From contig DGMY01000053.1 in assembly GCA_002388665.1 (NCBI GenBank), forward strand, positions 1-10,525: a DNA stretch of 10,525 bases, written 5' to 3'. The notes under the pieces are model-generated. The model worked only from the letters and a program-made list of their open reading frames with translations, ran no database searches and was not told where the DNA came from. The DNA is from Opitutia bacterium UBA4506. Lineage in GTDB: Bacteria > Verrucomicrobiota > Verrucomicrobiia > Opitutales > Puniceicoccaceae. Below are positions 1 to 7,396 of this stretch, in pieces. Made by a program: the position numbers and the translations under genes. How positions within the stretch are numbered: the first letter of the stretch is position 1; every line of letters starts with the position of its first letter.

Positions 1-453
1 GCGTCACGCCACAAGATTGCATCGCATCGGGGTGAGTTATACTTTCTTGTAGCGTGCAGCTTCAGCAAACGTCCGCCTCGTTCGGCAGCGTCCTGAGCGG
101 GCTGTTGCGGGAAGCTTCCGCTTAGGGTGGATACTCACTGAACCTCCTCTTTCTCAAAAGAGTATGATATGAAAGGAAGTGGCTAGACTGGACATTAGAG
201 AAACCTGCCGAGGGTATTCTGCGGTCAGATCTTTTGTTTGGATATCGTTAAATCTATCAGTTTTTTTTTGAGTGCTTTTCCAATATAGCTGAACGGCATT
301 CCAGGCCCACATTTCTGCTCTTTTCCCATGTGTTTGAGATCAACCGAGAGGGATTGTGGTTCGTCGGTTTCTCAGTCAACTTATCACGGAAACAGAGCTG
401 CGTTGAAAGTCGTAGGACTGCAATTGTCCCACCCGATTCGTTATCCTTTGGTG
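1..453. other. 5' region without a convincing gene
   Basis: No complete gene is convincing here. Positions 33-125 carry a short plus-strand frame ending in TAG at 123-125, whose last codons look GC-rich and coding-like (ending in LREASA). It has a stop at 33-35 and no good start, so it may be the eroded tail of a lost gene. A nine-T tract lies at 261-269 behind only weak stem potential, so I do not call it a terminator. The frame of the next gene is open from 328, but residues encoded by 328-453 show no recognisable domain. Confidence 0.4.
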
Positions 454-1659
454 ATGGAAAATTCGTGGGCAAAAATCATAGGGTGTTTGGATGAGCTTTT
501 GTCCGACTTCGGGAAGACATGTCCAGTCGATTTGAACTGGAAGGTCTACCCCCACGTTGATTCTGATTTGGGCACAGAGAAGATCTTGGGATTCTATGTT
601 TCGCTGGAAGGAGAAAATCTACGTGTATTTGACCCGGTGAAGGGTAGGTGGGAGCGATTTTCTGGAAAAGAAATTCACTTTACAATCAGCGAAGAGAATC
701 TTCTTGGGAGACTTGTTTTTGATGAAAAAAAATTTTGGAATCACCTCCCGATTCTGCGTTTTGGCGATTTCTCCGAAATCCCGGCCTATATCGCCCTTCA
801 CGTTGAGGGTGCACTGGTCTCCGGCGAGGAGTCCGTATGGGCCGATCCGATTGAGGATGTCTATCTTCCGTTTGCTCAGTACCCAGATGACGAAACCGAG
901 TCGATTGACGATTATCCTCACGTTCCCACTTCCCATCTCATGGACGTTCTCTCCGAGCACTGCACGGCAGCGCTTCCGTGGCTTTATGCATTCTCGAAAG
1001 AGATTGATAACGGGAACACCAGTGCTGCGATGCGGGAATCGACGCCGGGGGGCCGTATTGATGACTCTGAACGGGAGAACCGAGAGGAGGGCGTTGGACG
1101 TTCTCGTTCCAATGAGCATTTATACGAATTCTTTCGTCGTTCCGTTCGTGAGCACGCCCGTTCACTTCCCGATGAGGTGTTTGCCAGAGACCTGAATTCG
1201 TCAGAATGTTTGCGGCTAAATGTTTGTCCGATGGCTACGCCTGAGGGCGAGGCTGAAGTCTTTTTTCCTTTTTTGATCAGATTTGCCCGCCCAGTATTTT
1301 TCCCGTTTTGTAGCGTGGAAATTTCTCCGGCCTTTGCGGAGTACTTATACCATCGTGTGCTGCTGGCGGCTGATCTCCCTGCTGATCTCTGGCCGCTGTC
1401 TATTTCTAAAGAAGAGTTACGTGCGAATGTATCCTCTAAAGTATGGTGTTTCTCATTCGCCAAGCAGGTCGCCCGTACCTTTCGTATTCGTGCTCTTCAG
1501 ATGAGTGTGGAGGGGGAGTTCCAACGTTTTATTCATGGAGAGTCGGGCCCCTGCGGGAAATCTTCTGGAGATAGGATTGAGTTTCTAGAAGGTTTACTGA
1601 GGCAATTTCGATTGAATCCTGCGAAGGGCCGAACGTATTTTGGAAGGAACATTAAATGA
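454..1659 (+). CDS. Hypothetical soluble protein, 401 aa
   Basis: I do not recognise a family. Read from ATG 454 the protein has 401 residues and no signal peptide or membrane helix, so it is probably cytoplasmic. Residues 1-140 mix charged and aromatic segments that look like an alpha/beta fold. Residues 143-155 are strongly acidic (YPDDETESIDD), residues 195-220 are polar, Arg/Glu-rich and probably a flexible linker, and residues 268-292 are dominated by Phe and Pro. This suggests two domains joined by a linker. The start is uncertain: the frame is also open from ATG 328 and GTG 451, and none has a Shine-Dalgarno sequence. I chose 454 because the protein-like segment begins there. The stop overlaps the next gene by four bases (ATGA), so the two are probably co-transcribed and translationally coupled. 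Confidence 0.7.
   Translation: MENSWAKIIGCLDELLSDFGKTCPVDLNWKVYPHVDSDLGTEKILGFYVSLEGENLRVFDPVKGRWERFSGKEIHFTISEENLLGRLVFDEKKFWNHLPILRFGDFSEIPAYIALHVEGALVSGEESVWADPIEDVYLPFAQYPDDETESIDDYPHVPTSHLMDVLSEHCTAALPWLYAFSKEIDNGNTSAAMRESTPGGRIDDSERENREEGVGRSRSNEHLYEFFRRSVREHARSLPDEVFARDLNSSECLRLNVCPMATPEGEAEVFFPFLIRFARPVFFPFCSVEISPAFAEYLYHRVLLAADLPADLWPLSISKEELRANVSSKVWCFSFAKQVARTFRIRALQMSVEGEFQRFIHGESGPCGKSSGDRIEFLEGLLRQFRLNPAKGRTYFGRNIK
1642..1649 (+). promoter_or_regulatory. Ribosome binding site for the 69-aa gene
   Basis: GGAAGGAA lies inside the end of the preceding coding region, six bases before ATG 1656. It is one of the few strong Shine-Dalgarno sequences in the window and supports the reality and start of the small downstream gene. 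Confidence 0.65.
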
Positions 1660-1865
1660 GCCGGTATCCATTGGGAAGAATCAGTCCACACGGATCAGGA
1701 GGGAAAAGTGTCTATCAACGGTCTGCGCAGTCCATGCGTCGGACGAGGACCGTTGGGGATAATTGGCGGGTCGGCCTTGGGTTGGTCATCGGAGTACTCT
1801 CGGCTATCTTTGGGATCAATATGGGATTGATCGTCGGTATAGTGTTAGTCGTTTGGGGGCTATAG
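1656..1865 (+). CDS. Small membrane protein, 69 aa
   Basis: A short protein with a basic, polar N-terminal half (residues 1-38, several Arg and Lys) and a hydrophobic, Gly-rich C-terminal half (about 39-69). The hydrophobic part could form one long helix or a tight two-helix hairpin around the Gly-Ile-Asn-Met-Gly turn at 53-57. By the positive-inside rule the N-terminal half should face the cytoplasm. It overlaps the upstream gene by ATGA and has its own good ribosome binding site, so I read it as the second gene of a two-gene operon. Its TAG stop at 1863-1865 interlocks with the stop of the opposing gene. No family is recognised. It may help anchor its operon partner to the membrane, but that is only inference from the arrangement. 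Confidence 0.65.
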   Translation: MSRYPLGRISPHGSGGKSVYQRSAQSMRRTRTVGDNWRVGLGLVIGVLSAIFGINMGLIVGIVLVVWGL

Positions 1866-4800
1866 GGCAGGTTCAATTTCCCCGTCACCCTTGATCCGTC
1901 CAAAGGCGGAAAGCTGTCGCATCAGCGAGATGTTGGTCGGAGTGGTTTCGATAATTCGGGGATCTCCGACGACTAAGGCGAGACAACGGGAGCGGCTCAG
2001 GGCTACGTTGAGGCGCCTTGGGTTGAGAAGGAACTCGAGCCCGCGCGAGCCATACTCACCGAAACTCGAGCACATGGAGAATAGAACAACCTCTGCCTCC
2101 TGTCCCTGAAATCGATCGACTGTGCCTACCCGGAAGTCCGGTAGCCTTTGTTCCAGATGGCGCACCTGCATGTTGTAGGGGGCCATGATCAGAATATCCT
2201 CGATCGTGATTGCGCGGCCTTGCTGGCCCACTTTGGCATGGAGCATGAGATCCCGGATCAGACTCTCGATCCGGTCGATCTCTTCGTCGCTGCTCTGGGT
2301 GTTCCCTTCATGGGGAGTGGGGATGAAATGAACTCCTGCCGATGCCGGGATCTCTTTCAGTGCGTCCAAACCATTCAAACGAAATTGCAGGGCCGATTTG
2401 TGGGAACGGAGTCTACCCTCGTAGAAAAGATCAGAGACAACCGTGCAGACTTCTGGTCGTAGCCTCCGGGTCTCGGCGAGAAACACTCCTTCTCCGCGGG
2501 CGATTGTGGGACTTCCGTCGAGCAGGTATTCTAGTGCGGACCAGCCACTGCGGCCCGGATGGACTGCCTGACTCGGTTGTTCCAGCTGCCGTTGGTCTCC
2601 CAGCAGCACGATATTTTTAGCGCTTCGGGCGACTGCGATGACATCGGCGAGGGGGAGTTGTCCCGCCTCATCGATGAAAAGGACATCCAGCTGGTCGGTC
2701 CATTCCGGTCGGGAGAACACCCATCCGGTTCCGCTAAAGACTAGGCTTGGATCTTCCGGAATCTGGTATTTTGCGGCGGATGCTTTCAGCTTGAGGTTCG
2801 GACAATCCCGGAAGACGGGATGGGTCGACCCCTTGGAGCCGAACTTGACTCCGGTGATGTCCCCGTCCCGCTGTTTTGCGAGTTCGGCCAGGAAGTTTAC
2901 CGTGGCGTCGTGACTGAGAGAGGTGATACCGATACGGCCTCCGCGGTCGATCACATCGGAGGCGAGCTTGGCCCCGGAATAGGTTTTGCCCGTGCCGGGA
3001 GGTCCTTGGAGGCAGAGAACTTCGCCGTCCATGGATTTGAGAACCTTCCGAGCGAGAGCGAGTGGATCTTCCGCGCCCGTAGCCTTGGCTAGTTCCGAGG
3101 GAGCTTTTCGTTGGAGAAGGGCCTCGATTGCGGGAGCGGCACTCCCGTTTTCTGCCAGTGATTGAATGGTCTCTTGGAGCGATTTTTGTTTCGCCGCGGG
3201 AGCGATATATTCGTCCAGAATGAATGTCGCTTCGCGGGGCAATCCTTCAGGAAGTTCCGTATCTATTTTCTTTTGGCTGATCTTGATCTGGAGGATTCCC
3301 TCCGCCGGATCGATTGCGTACACGGGCAGTTTGAGCCTGAGGTTCTCGCTGAACATCACGTTTCTGCCCTCGCGAATCTTACATTCCTGATCTGGATCAA
3401 AATGGTACGTGAAGACGAGGGAGCGCTTTTCAAGTTCACCCTCTGGATCCGCCAGTTTGCCGCCCTGAATGCAGCAAGGATCTTCCCATTGCTCCTCCGC
3501 CGTTAGGCCGGCCCTTTCAAACATTTGCCAGAAGATGGGTTTGGCTTGCCGACGGTAAAAGTCATAGAGATCCCCCGACGTGCGATACATGCGATGTTCC
3601 GACTCTTCCGCATGGATCGAACGCTCGAACAGTTTCTCCTGAATGGCCGTAGCTTCGGCTTCTTGTTGGTCGATAAATGCCTGTTTCTCGGCGGAAATCT
3701 CCTCGACGGCCTCCTTTTCCTCTTCGGTTTGGTAGGAAATCCCCGCCTCTTTCTGTCGCGCTCGCAGCCATTGAGCGAGATCGGCCGTGGAGTCGCAGTC
3801 GTCCTTGTTGTAGTCCCGAATGGCTTTCAGGATGGGGGAGTGCTGCCAGTTTTGCGGTTCGCCGCTCTCGATCCAGCGCGCGTACTCAACTACGGAACCC
3901 ATCGAGGTCGAGACCTCGCCCTCGCGTTTAGGACGGTAGAGTTTTTCGATCTCCTTGATGGAGTAGGAGGGGGTTCCCACGCGGAGTCCGTGCCGGATGA
4001 TCCGGTAGAGATCGATGAAGACCCCATTCCGCAGGAGGTCATCCACTTTGTCCTCGCGGCTGCCATAGCGGCACATGAGGCGTTTCATCGCGGTTACCTC
4101 ATAGGGGGCATAGTGATAGATATGCATGCCGGGATTTGCCCGCCACCGCCCGTGTAGCCAATCGACACAGGCCTCGAAAGCCGCCTGTTCTTGATTTGCG
4201 TTGTGAGCCCACCATTCGGTGAAGAGGAGCTTCCGGTGATCGTAGTAACTCGCACCGAAAAGATACTCCAACCCGTCATCGATGAGGGGATATCCCTCGA
4301 GATCGAAGAAGGTATCGGCCGGATTCGCCGGAGGCAGTTCACAGAGCCCTTTGTTTGCTCCGCTATCGCCTTCATCGAAAATCTCCCAGGCCGGCACTCC
4401 ATTCTGCGCCTCCGTTTCCAATTGTAGTCGCGCCTGCTGCCGCAACCGTTGAAAGACCTGATCCTTCATTTTTGTCATCTCCGACGGCTTTTCGGCAGCA
4501 TTCGCCAAAGCTTCGATCGTGTCGATCCCAGCGTCCTCAAGTCGGTGAATCTGGCTGACACGAATGTCAGCCACTTTGGTGAGACTATGTTTTTGCAGAA
4601 TGAGTTTCTCCGCATGCGAGGTCCACCTCCCGTGGTCCTGTCCCGGTTCCGGATCGGGTGGGGCGCTTGGATCAAATTGATCCATGGCAGTGAGAAACCG
4701 GCCTCGCAACGACCGATAGTAATCAAAGTATTCGGACACTGCGAAGTGGCGGATTTCGTTGTTCCCGAGGACCACAGACATCATCTCAGGGCGATCTCCC

Positions 4801-5258
4801 GAGGTTTTTTCCAGCAGGTCCGCGTAGCAGCAAAGCTGCACGAGGAAATACGGCTTTACCTGTTGCGAAAGTTTGGTGTCCCACGGTTGGTAGATGCCCT
4901 CCGACGTGCAGAATAGAAAGTCGGCATAACCGGCGAAAATCCCATCGGTAAGGTAGGCTTGGAAGATCACCTCGAACTGGGCGTTCATGGCATCCCGCGT
5001 CGCGCGATCGGCATCGATACGGTTTTTCGCCTCGATGGTCTCCACCTCGCGCCCCTCCTTTTGTAGTCGGGCGAGAAATGCATCCTCGTGAGCATAGCCT
5101 TTCTTCTGAACCAACTTCTTCTCCTCTGTGTCCTCATCCGGAGTGTAGCGTTCCGGATCCTCGAGCCGCATCCGTTCCATCCAAGAGGCGAATGGGGATT
5201 CGAGAAACCGAATCAAGTCGGAGGGGGAATAGAGGATTTGTTCTTCAATCTTTTGCAT
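1860..5258 (-). CDS. TM0106-type RecB-like nuclease fused to SF1 helicase
   Basis: A 1132-residue DNA-processing enzyme with three catalytic modules. Residues 1-200 form a Cas4/RecB-like PD-(D/E)XK nuclease: GYAHEDA with His57, GYAD with Asp113, WDTK with Asp127 and Lys129, and QLCCY with Gln141 and Tyr145. Residues about 223-255 look like a helix-hairpin-helix. Residues about 312-500 match the RNase H-fold exonuclease family (YprB/RNase_H_2): FFDLE with Asp319 and Glu321, FIDLY with Asp416, and YNKDDC with Asp486/487. A charged, probably coiled-coil stretch spans 510-550. Residues about 735-1110 are an SF1 UPF1/Dna2-like helicase: GPPGTGKT (752-759), DEAGQ (863-867), GDQRQL (887-892), ETRRLRP (929-935), GTVDRFQGQE (1045-1054) and NVALSRSR (1084-1091). 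All key motifs are present, so it is probably active on DNA in the cytoplasm, in repair or defence. The N-terminus begins like other family members, which supports ATG 5258 although no Shine-Dalgarno sequence is visible. The Cys common near the N-terminus of this family is replaced (FLESPF), so an iron-sulfur cluster looks unlikely. Confidence 0.93.
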   Translation of the reverse strand: MQKIEEQILYSPSDLIRFLESPFASWMERMRLEDPERYTPDEDTEEKKLVQKKGYAHEDAFLARLQKEGREVETIEAKNRIDADRATRDAMNAQFEVIFQAYLTDGIFAGYADFLFCTSEGIYQPWDTKLSQQVKPYFLVQLCCYADLLEKTSGDRPEMMSVVLGNNEIRHFAVSEYFDYYRSLRGRFLTAMDQFDPSAPPDPEPGQDHGRWTSHAEKLILQKHSLTKVADIRVSQIHRLEDAGIDTIEALANAAEKPSEMTKMKDQVFQRLRQQARLQLETEAQNGVPAWEIFDEGDSGANKGLCELPPANPADTFFDLEGYPLIDDGLEYLFGASYYDHRKLLFTEWWAHNANQEQAAFEACVDWLHGRWRANPGMHIYHYAPYEVTAMKRLMCRYGSREDKVDDLLRNGVFIDLYRIIRHGLRVGTPSYSIKEIEKLYRPKREGEVSTSMGSVVEYARWIESGEPQNWQHSPILKAIRDYNKDDCDSTADLAQWLRARQKEAGISYQTEEEKEAVEEISAEKQAFIDQQEAEATAIQEKLFERSIHAEESEHRMYRTSGDLYDFYRRQAKPIFWQMFERAGLTAEEQWEDPCCIQGGKLADPEGELEKRSLVFTYHFDPDQECKIREGRNVMFSENLRLKLPVYAIDPAEGILQIKISQKKIDTELPEGLPREATFILDEYIAPAAKQKSLQETIQSLAENGSAAPAIEALLQRKAPSELAKATGAEDPLALARKVLKSMDGEVLCLQGPPGTGKTYSGAKLASDVIDRGGRIGITSLSHDATVNFLAELAKQRDGDITGVKFGSKGSTHPVFRDCPNLKLKASAAKYQIPEDPSLVFSGTGWVFSRPEWTDQLDVLFIDEAGQLPLADVIAVARSAKNIVLLGDQRQLEQPSQAVHPGRSGWSALEYLLDGSPTIARGEGVFLAETRRLRPEVCTVVSDLFYEGRLRSHKSALQFRLNGLDALKEIPASAGVHFIPTPHEGNTQSSDEEIDRIESLIRDLMLHAKVGQQGRAITIEDILIMAPYNMQVRHLEQRLPDFRVGTVDRFQGQEAEVVLFSMCSSFGEYGSRGLEFLLNPRRLNVALSRSRCLALVVGDPRIIETTPTNISLMRQLSAFGRIKGDGEIEPAL

Positions 5259-5313
5259 GGGAAAAAGGATGCCGCGTTTGGGAGATTATTCGGGCCCAAT
5301 CATGAATTTGGAG

Positions 5314-5340
5314 CATTTCTACACGCGGCCGGTAGAAATG
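5314..5340. repeat. 9-bp inverted repeat, leader hairpin
   Basis: CATTTCTAC (5314-5322) and GTAGAAATG (5332-5340) are perfectly complementary around a nine-base GC-rich loop. The repeat lies 56 bases upstream of the nuclease-helicase start. No T-run follows on either strand, so it is not a classic terminator. It could be a leader hairpin or an operator. Confidence 0.55.
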
Positions 5341-5431
5341 ATTTGCCCGGGTGCTGGACACCACCCCTGTCGCACAGACCGCCCCATCTTCCACTTGGGT
5401 TTCCTGCGCCAAAAAATTTCAAAGTGCAGCC

Positions 5432-5440
5432 ATCATAGCA
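5432..5440 (-). promoter_or_regulatory. Possible extended -10 promoter for the nuclease-helicase
   Basis: On the minus strand the sequence reads TGCTATGAT, matching the extended -10 pattern TGnTATAAT with one change. No good -35 hexamer lies at 17-18 bases. Transcription from here would give a leader of about 165 bases carrying the 5314-5340 hairpin and a second weak stem, GGGTG (5349-5353) with CACCC (5362-5366). The region 5259-5485 shows no other coding signal. Confidence 0.3.
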
Positions 5441-5485
5441 CAGGGGGTCGGACAATAACGGTCCAGTCGTTTGATTCTGAATTTC

Positions 5486-5668
5486 TCATCGATTTCCTGC
5501 GAGGTTGCGTGAGAGTAGCAGGGCGCGCTGTTCCATATCGCGAAGGGGATAGCGGCGAAAGGGGAGCTCCTCCCGTTCTCATGAATCTAGATCATCCGTG
5601 TTTTCGTCAAGGTAGGGGTAGTGATTGGCGATGGCGATCGCTTGATAGAGGCTACTGAGGATCTTCAT
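5486..5668 (-). pseudogene. Small reading frame broken by an in-frame TGA
   Basis: Read from ATG 5668 this frame encodes 29 protein-like residues beginning MKILSSLYQAIAIANHY, then a TGA at 5579-5581, then 30 more equally protein-like residues in the same frame (EREELPFRRYPLRDMEQR and onward) to a TGA at 5486-5488. Codon choice on both sides is coding-like (ATC, GCC, CTC, CGC). Upstream of the ATG the frame stays open to 5719. One missing base in the A6 run near 5712-5717 would join it to a GTG at 5720. I read it as a recently decayed small gene. A sequencing error, or a genuine 29-residue gene followed by chance open sequence, is also possible. No family is recognised and there is no Shine-Dalgarno sequence. 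Confidence 0.4.
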
Positions 5669-5723
5669 TTGTTGATTGTCGTCATATCGAGCCGGATTGC
5701 TAGCAGCACTCTTTTTTCACGTG

Positions 5724-6077
5724 TCAGGGATTCTTCGGAGAATTTCGATCTTCGGATTTTACCTTATTCTGGGTGTCTTCAGCCCGGAGTCTCTTATTCT
5801 GCAGTATGAGACCCAAAGCTCCCGTTCCGGCAAGAATCAAGGGATAGAATTGTTGGAGAACATAGCGTGATGTCCATTGTGATATAGCCTCAATAAGTTG
5901 GTTGCCTGTTACTATGTCGCATTCGATACCTGCTCTACCACTTGGTGGCATCAAAAGCAGCGACCACCCGAAGTAACCTTGGAAGTAGTTGAGAGCAGTC
6001 AATCCGGTAAGCCAAATTAGGCCAGTAGCCAGAAGCCATGCACTCCACCATCGTTGGAGGTGTTTGAAAAATTTCAT
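5724..6077 (-). CDS. Hypothetical inner-membrane protein, 117 aa
   Basis: The protein opens with a basic, aromatic-rich segment (MKFFKHLQRWW), followed by a membrane helix at about residues 13-30. A polar loop (31-76) contains one Cys, and a second helix at about 77-93 leads into a highly charged C-terminal tail (94-117, many Lys, Arg, Glu and Asp). Both ends should face the cytoplasm, with a loop of about 45 residues outside. No family is recognised. The start is the first ATG of the frame and has no Shine-Dalgarno sequence. It lies 215 bases downstream of the secreted-protein gene on the same strand, so shared transcription is possible but not shown. Confidence 0.55.
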   Translation of the reverse strand: MKFFKHLQRWWSAWLLATGLIWLTGLTALNYFQGYFGWSLLLMPPSGRAGIECDIVTGNQLIEAISQWTSRYVLQQFYPLILAGTGALGLILQNKRLRAEDTQNKVKSEDRNSPKNP

Positions 6078-6292
6078 TGGATGTAGTAGAATCGGAGCCT
6101 GCAGTATTCAGTCCGTCGGGGCCTGCTGTGCGGATAATTCCCACCTAGGGACGACGTTGCGAGTTGTTAGATAATACGAACCGAGGCCGGAATGGGCCAG
6201 TAGGCGGTAAGTTTTTCAATTTTAGCGAGTTGGATGAGACATCGGTTGGGTGATGTGATGATTTTTGCTCACGTGCTTGATGTGGGTATGGC

Positions 6293-7396
6293 TTACTCGA
6301 TTGATCGGCTGGAATGTTTCGGGTTTGATTCTCCCGTTTCCGAAAATGGGTCTGAGGCGTCGATCGCCAATTGGAAATATTCGAGTGGTGGAGAGAGCAT
6401 CGGTTCGGCTGTGGAAAAGAATTCTCTGAGAGCAGTAGAGGAATCGGCGGAATGGGCATTCTGGAGCTCGTACCAAGTGAGAATTTCGGCTGCTCGGATG
6501 GAATTGTTGGATTCGGTCTTGAGGATATTTTCACAGAACCGAATGGCCCATTCTCGTTCGGAATCGGATGGCGTTGAGGTTGGATGAGTGAGAATGAGTT
6601 CGGACCATGAGAGGGCGAGTGCCTCCGGCATCGGAGATTCGGTACCCGCCTGTTCAAGCAATAGGGCGGCTTCATCTGTGCGGCCCTGTCTCATCAGAAC
6701 CATCGAGCAGTATGCGAGGTATTCGCGAAAATCTTTCGGTTGGATAGATTCGGCCAGATAGTTGGTCCATAGTTCGTTGAGGGCAGTGCTCTTTCTTGAA
6801 GTCAAAAAGAAGCCTACTCCCTGGAGGAGCATGACCTCATTTATATTCTCATAGTCAAATGTAAGATCGATGGCTTCTGCGAAATCTTGTGAGTCGCGAG
6901 GGTTGAAGATTCGGATTCTGATCGCTTCAGTCAACGCGTAGGGATGCCCGTTTGTTGCAATTTGCAGGATATACTCGGCTACTTTTGGCGTTCCTGGTCG
7001 AAACCAAGGGTTCTCTCCGCGGTTGATCGATAGCAGAAACAGGTGGGCGTCTGGATGGAGGTGTTCTGCTTCAAGGATAGCGAGGGGTATTACCGAATTT
7101 GCGGGTCGGCCTTCAATCGCCCAACTCACCGCGATGGAGGTATTTGGCACCTCGTCGACGTCGAGCCCTAACACACGGTACTGTTCGAGGAGTCGTTCAT
7201 ATGCTGTGGTTCGGAGGTATTCTGCTTCCGTAGACCGATCTTCGTTGGACCAGAGGGTTGCCCAGAAACTTCTTCGGATCTCTGCGAGAGATTGAGTCGG
7301 CGAATCTACTTCGGTATCAGCGCTTTGAGGACTGCCGGCTTCATTAGTCAATGGCGACAAAATCAGTGTGAGGATGAGAAGGGATAAGTATTTCAT
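6293..7396 (-). CDS. Secreted helical-repeat (TPR-like) protein, 367 aa
   Basis: Residues 1-20 form a clear Sec signal peptide: one Lys, then a Leu/Ile core, then a short polar region with a plausible cleavage after Ala20. There is no lipobox Cys, so the product is probably periplasmic or exported and not lipid-anchored. Residues 36-345 are almost entirely amphipathic helix. The segment around 223-251 (YLAYCSMVLMRQGRTDEAAL) has the small-residue and Gly spacing of tetratricopeptide-like repeats, and similar helices recur at 139-160, 255-270 and 300-312. The C-terminal 20 residues are polar and probably disordered. Such folds usually serve as protein-binding scaffolds; no enzymatic motif is visible. 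The precise family is unrecognised. The ATG at 7396 is well placed for the signal peptide although no Shine-Dalgarno sequence precedes it. Confidence 0.75.
   Translation of the reverse strand: MKYLSLLILTLILSPLTNEAGSPQSADTEVDSPTQSLAEIRRSFWATLWSNEDRSTEAEYLRTTAYERLLEQYRVLGLDVDEVPNTSIAVSWAIEGRPANSVIPLAILEAEHLHPDAHLFLLSINRGENPWFRPGTPKVAEYILQIATNGHPYALTEAIRIRIFNPRDSQDFAEAIDLTFDYENINEVMLLQGVGFFLTSRKSTALNELWTNYLAESIQPKDFREYLAYCSMVLMRQGRTDEAALLLEQAGTESPMPEALALSWSELILTHPTSTPSDSEREWAIRFCENILKTESNNSIRAAEILTWYELQNAHSADSSTALREFFSTAEPMLSPPLEYFQLAIDASDPFSETGESNPKHSSRSIE

Noticed and set aside
110..119. 10-bp perfect palindrome GGAAGCTTCC
   Set aside because: It has no loop and no partner copy, and a palindrome of this length is expected by chance in 10 kb.
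251..269. Nine-T tract as an intrinsic terminator
   Set aside because: Only a 4-bp GATA/TATC stem precedes it, too weak for a terminator hairpin.
3525..4157. 210-codon plus-strand open frame
   Set aside because: It lies wholly inside the nuclease-helicase gene on the other strand, in the segment that encodes its conserved DEDD exonuclease motifs.
5257..5658. 133-codon plus-strand open frame upstream of the nuclease-helicase
   Set aside because: Its composition is erratic and rich in Arg, Gly and Cys, with no motif, and it lies opposite the better-supported minus-strand frame and leader.
6145..6675. 176-codon minus-strand open frame rich in Pro, Ser and Asn
   Set aside because: It overlaps the signal-peptide protein in another frame and has the low-complexity composition of a shadow.
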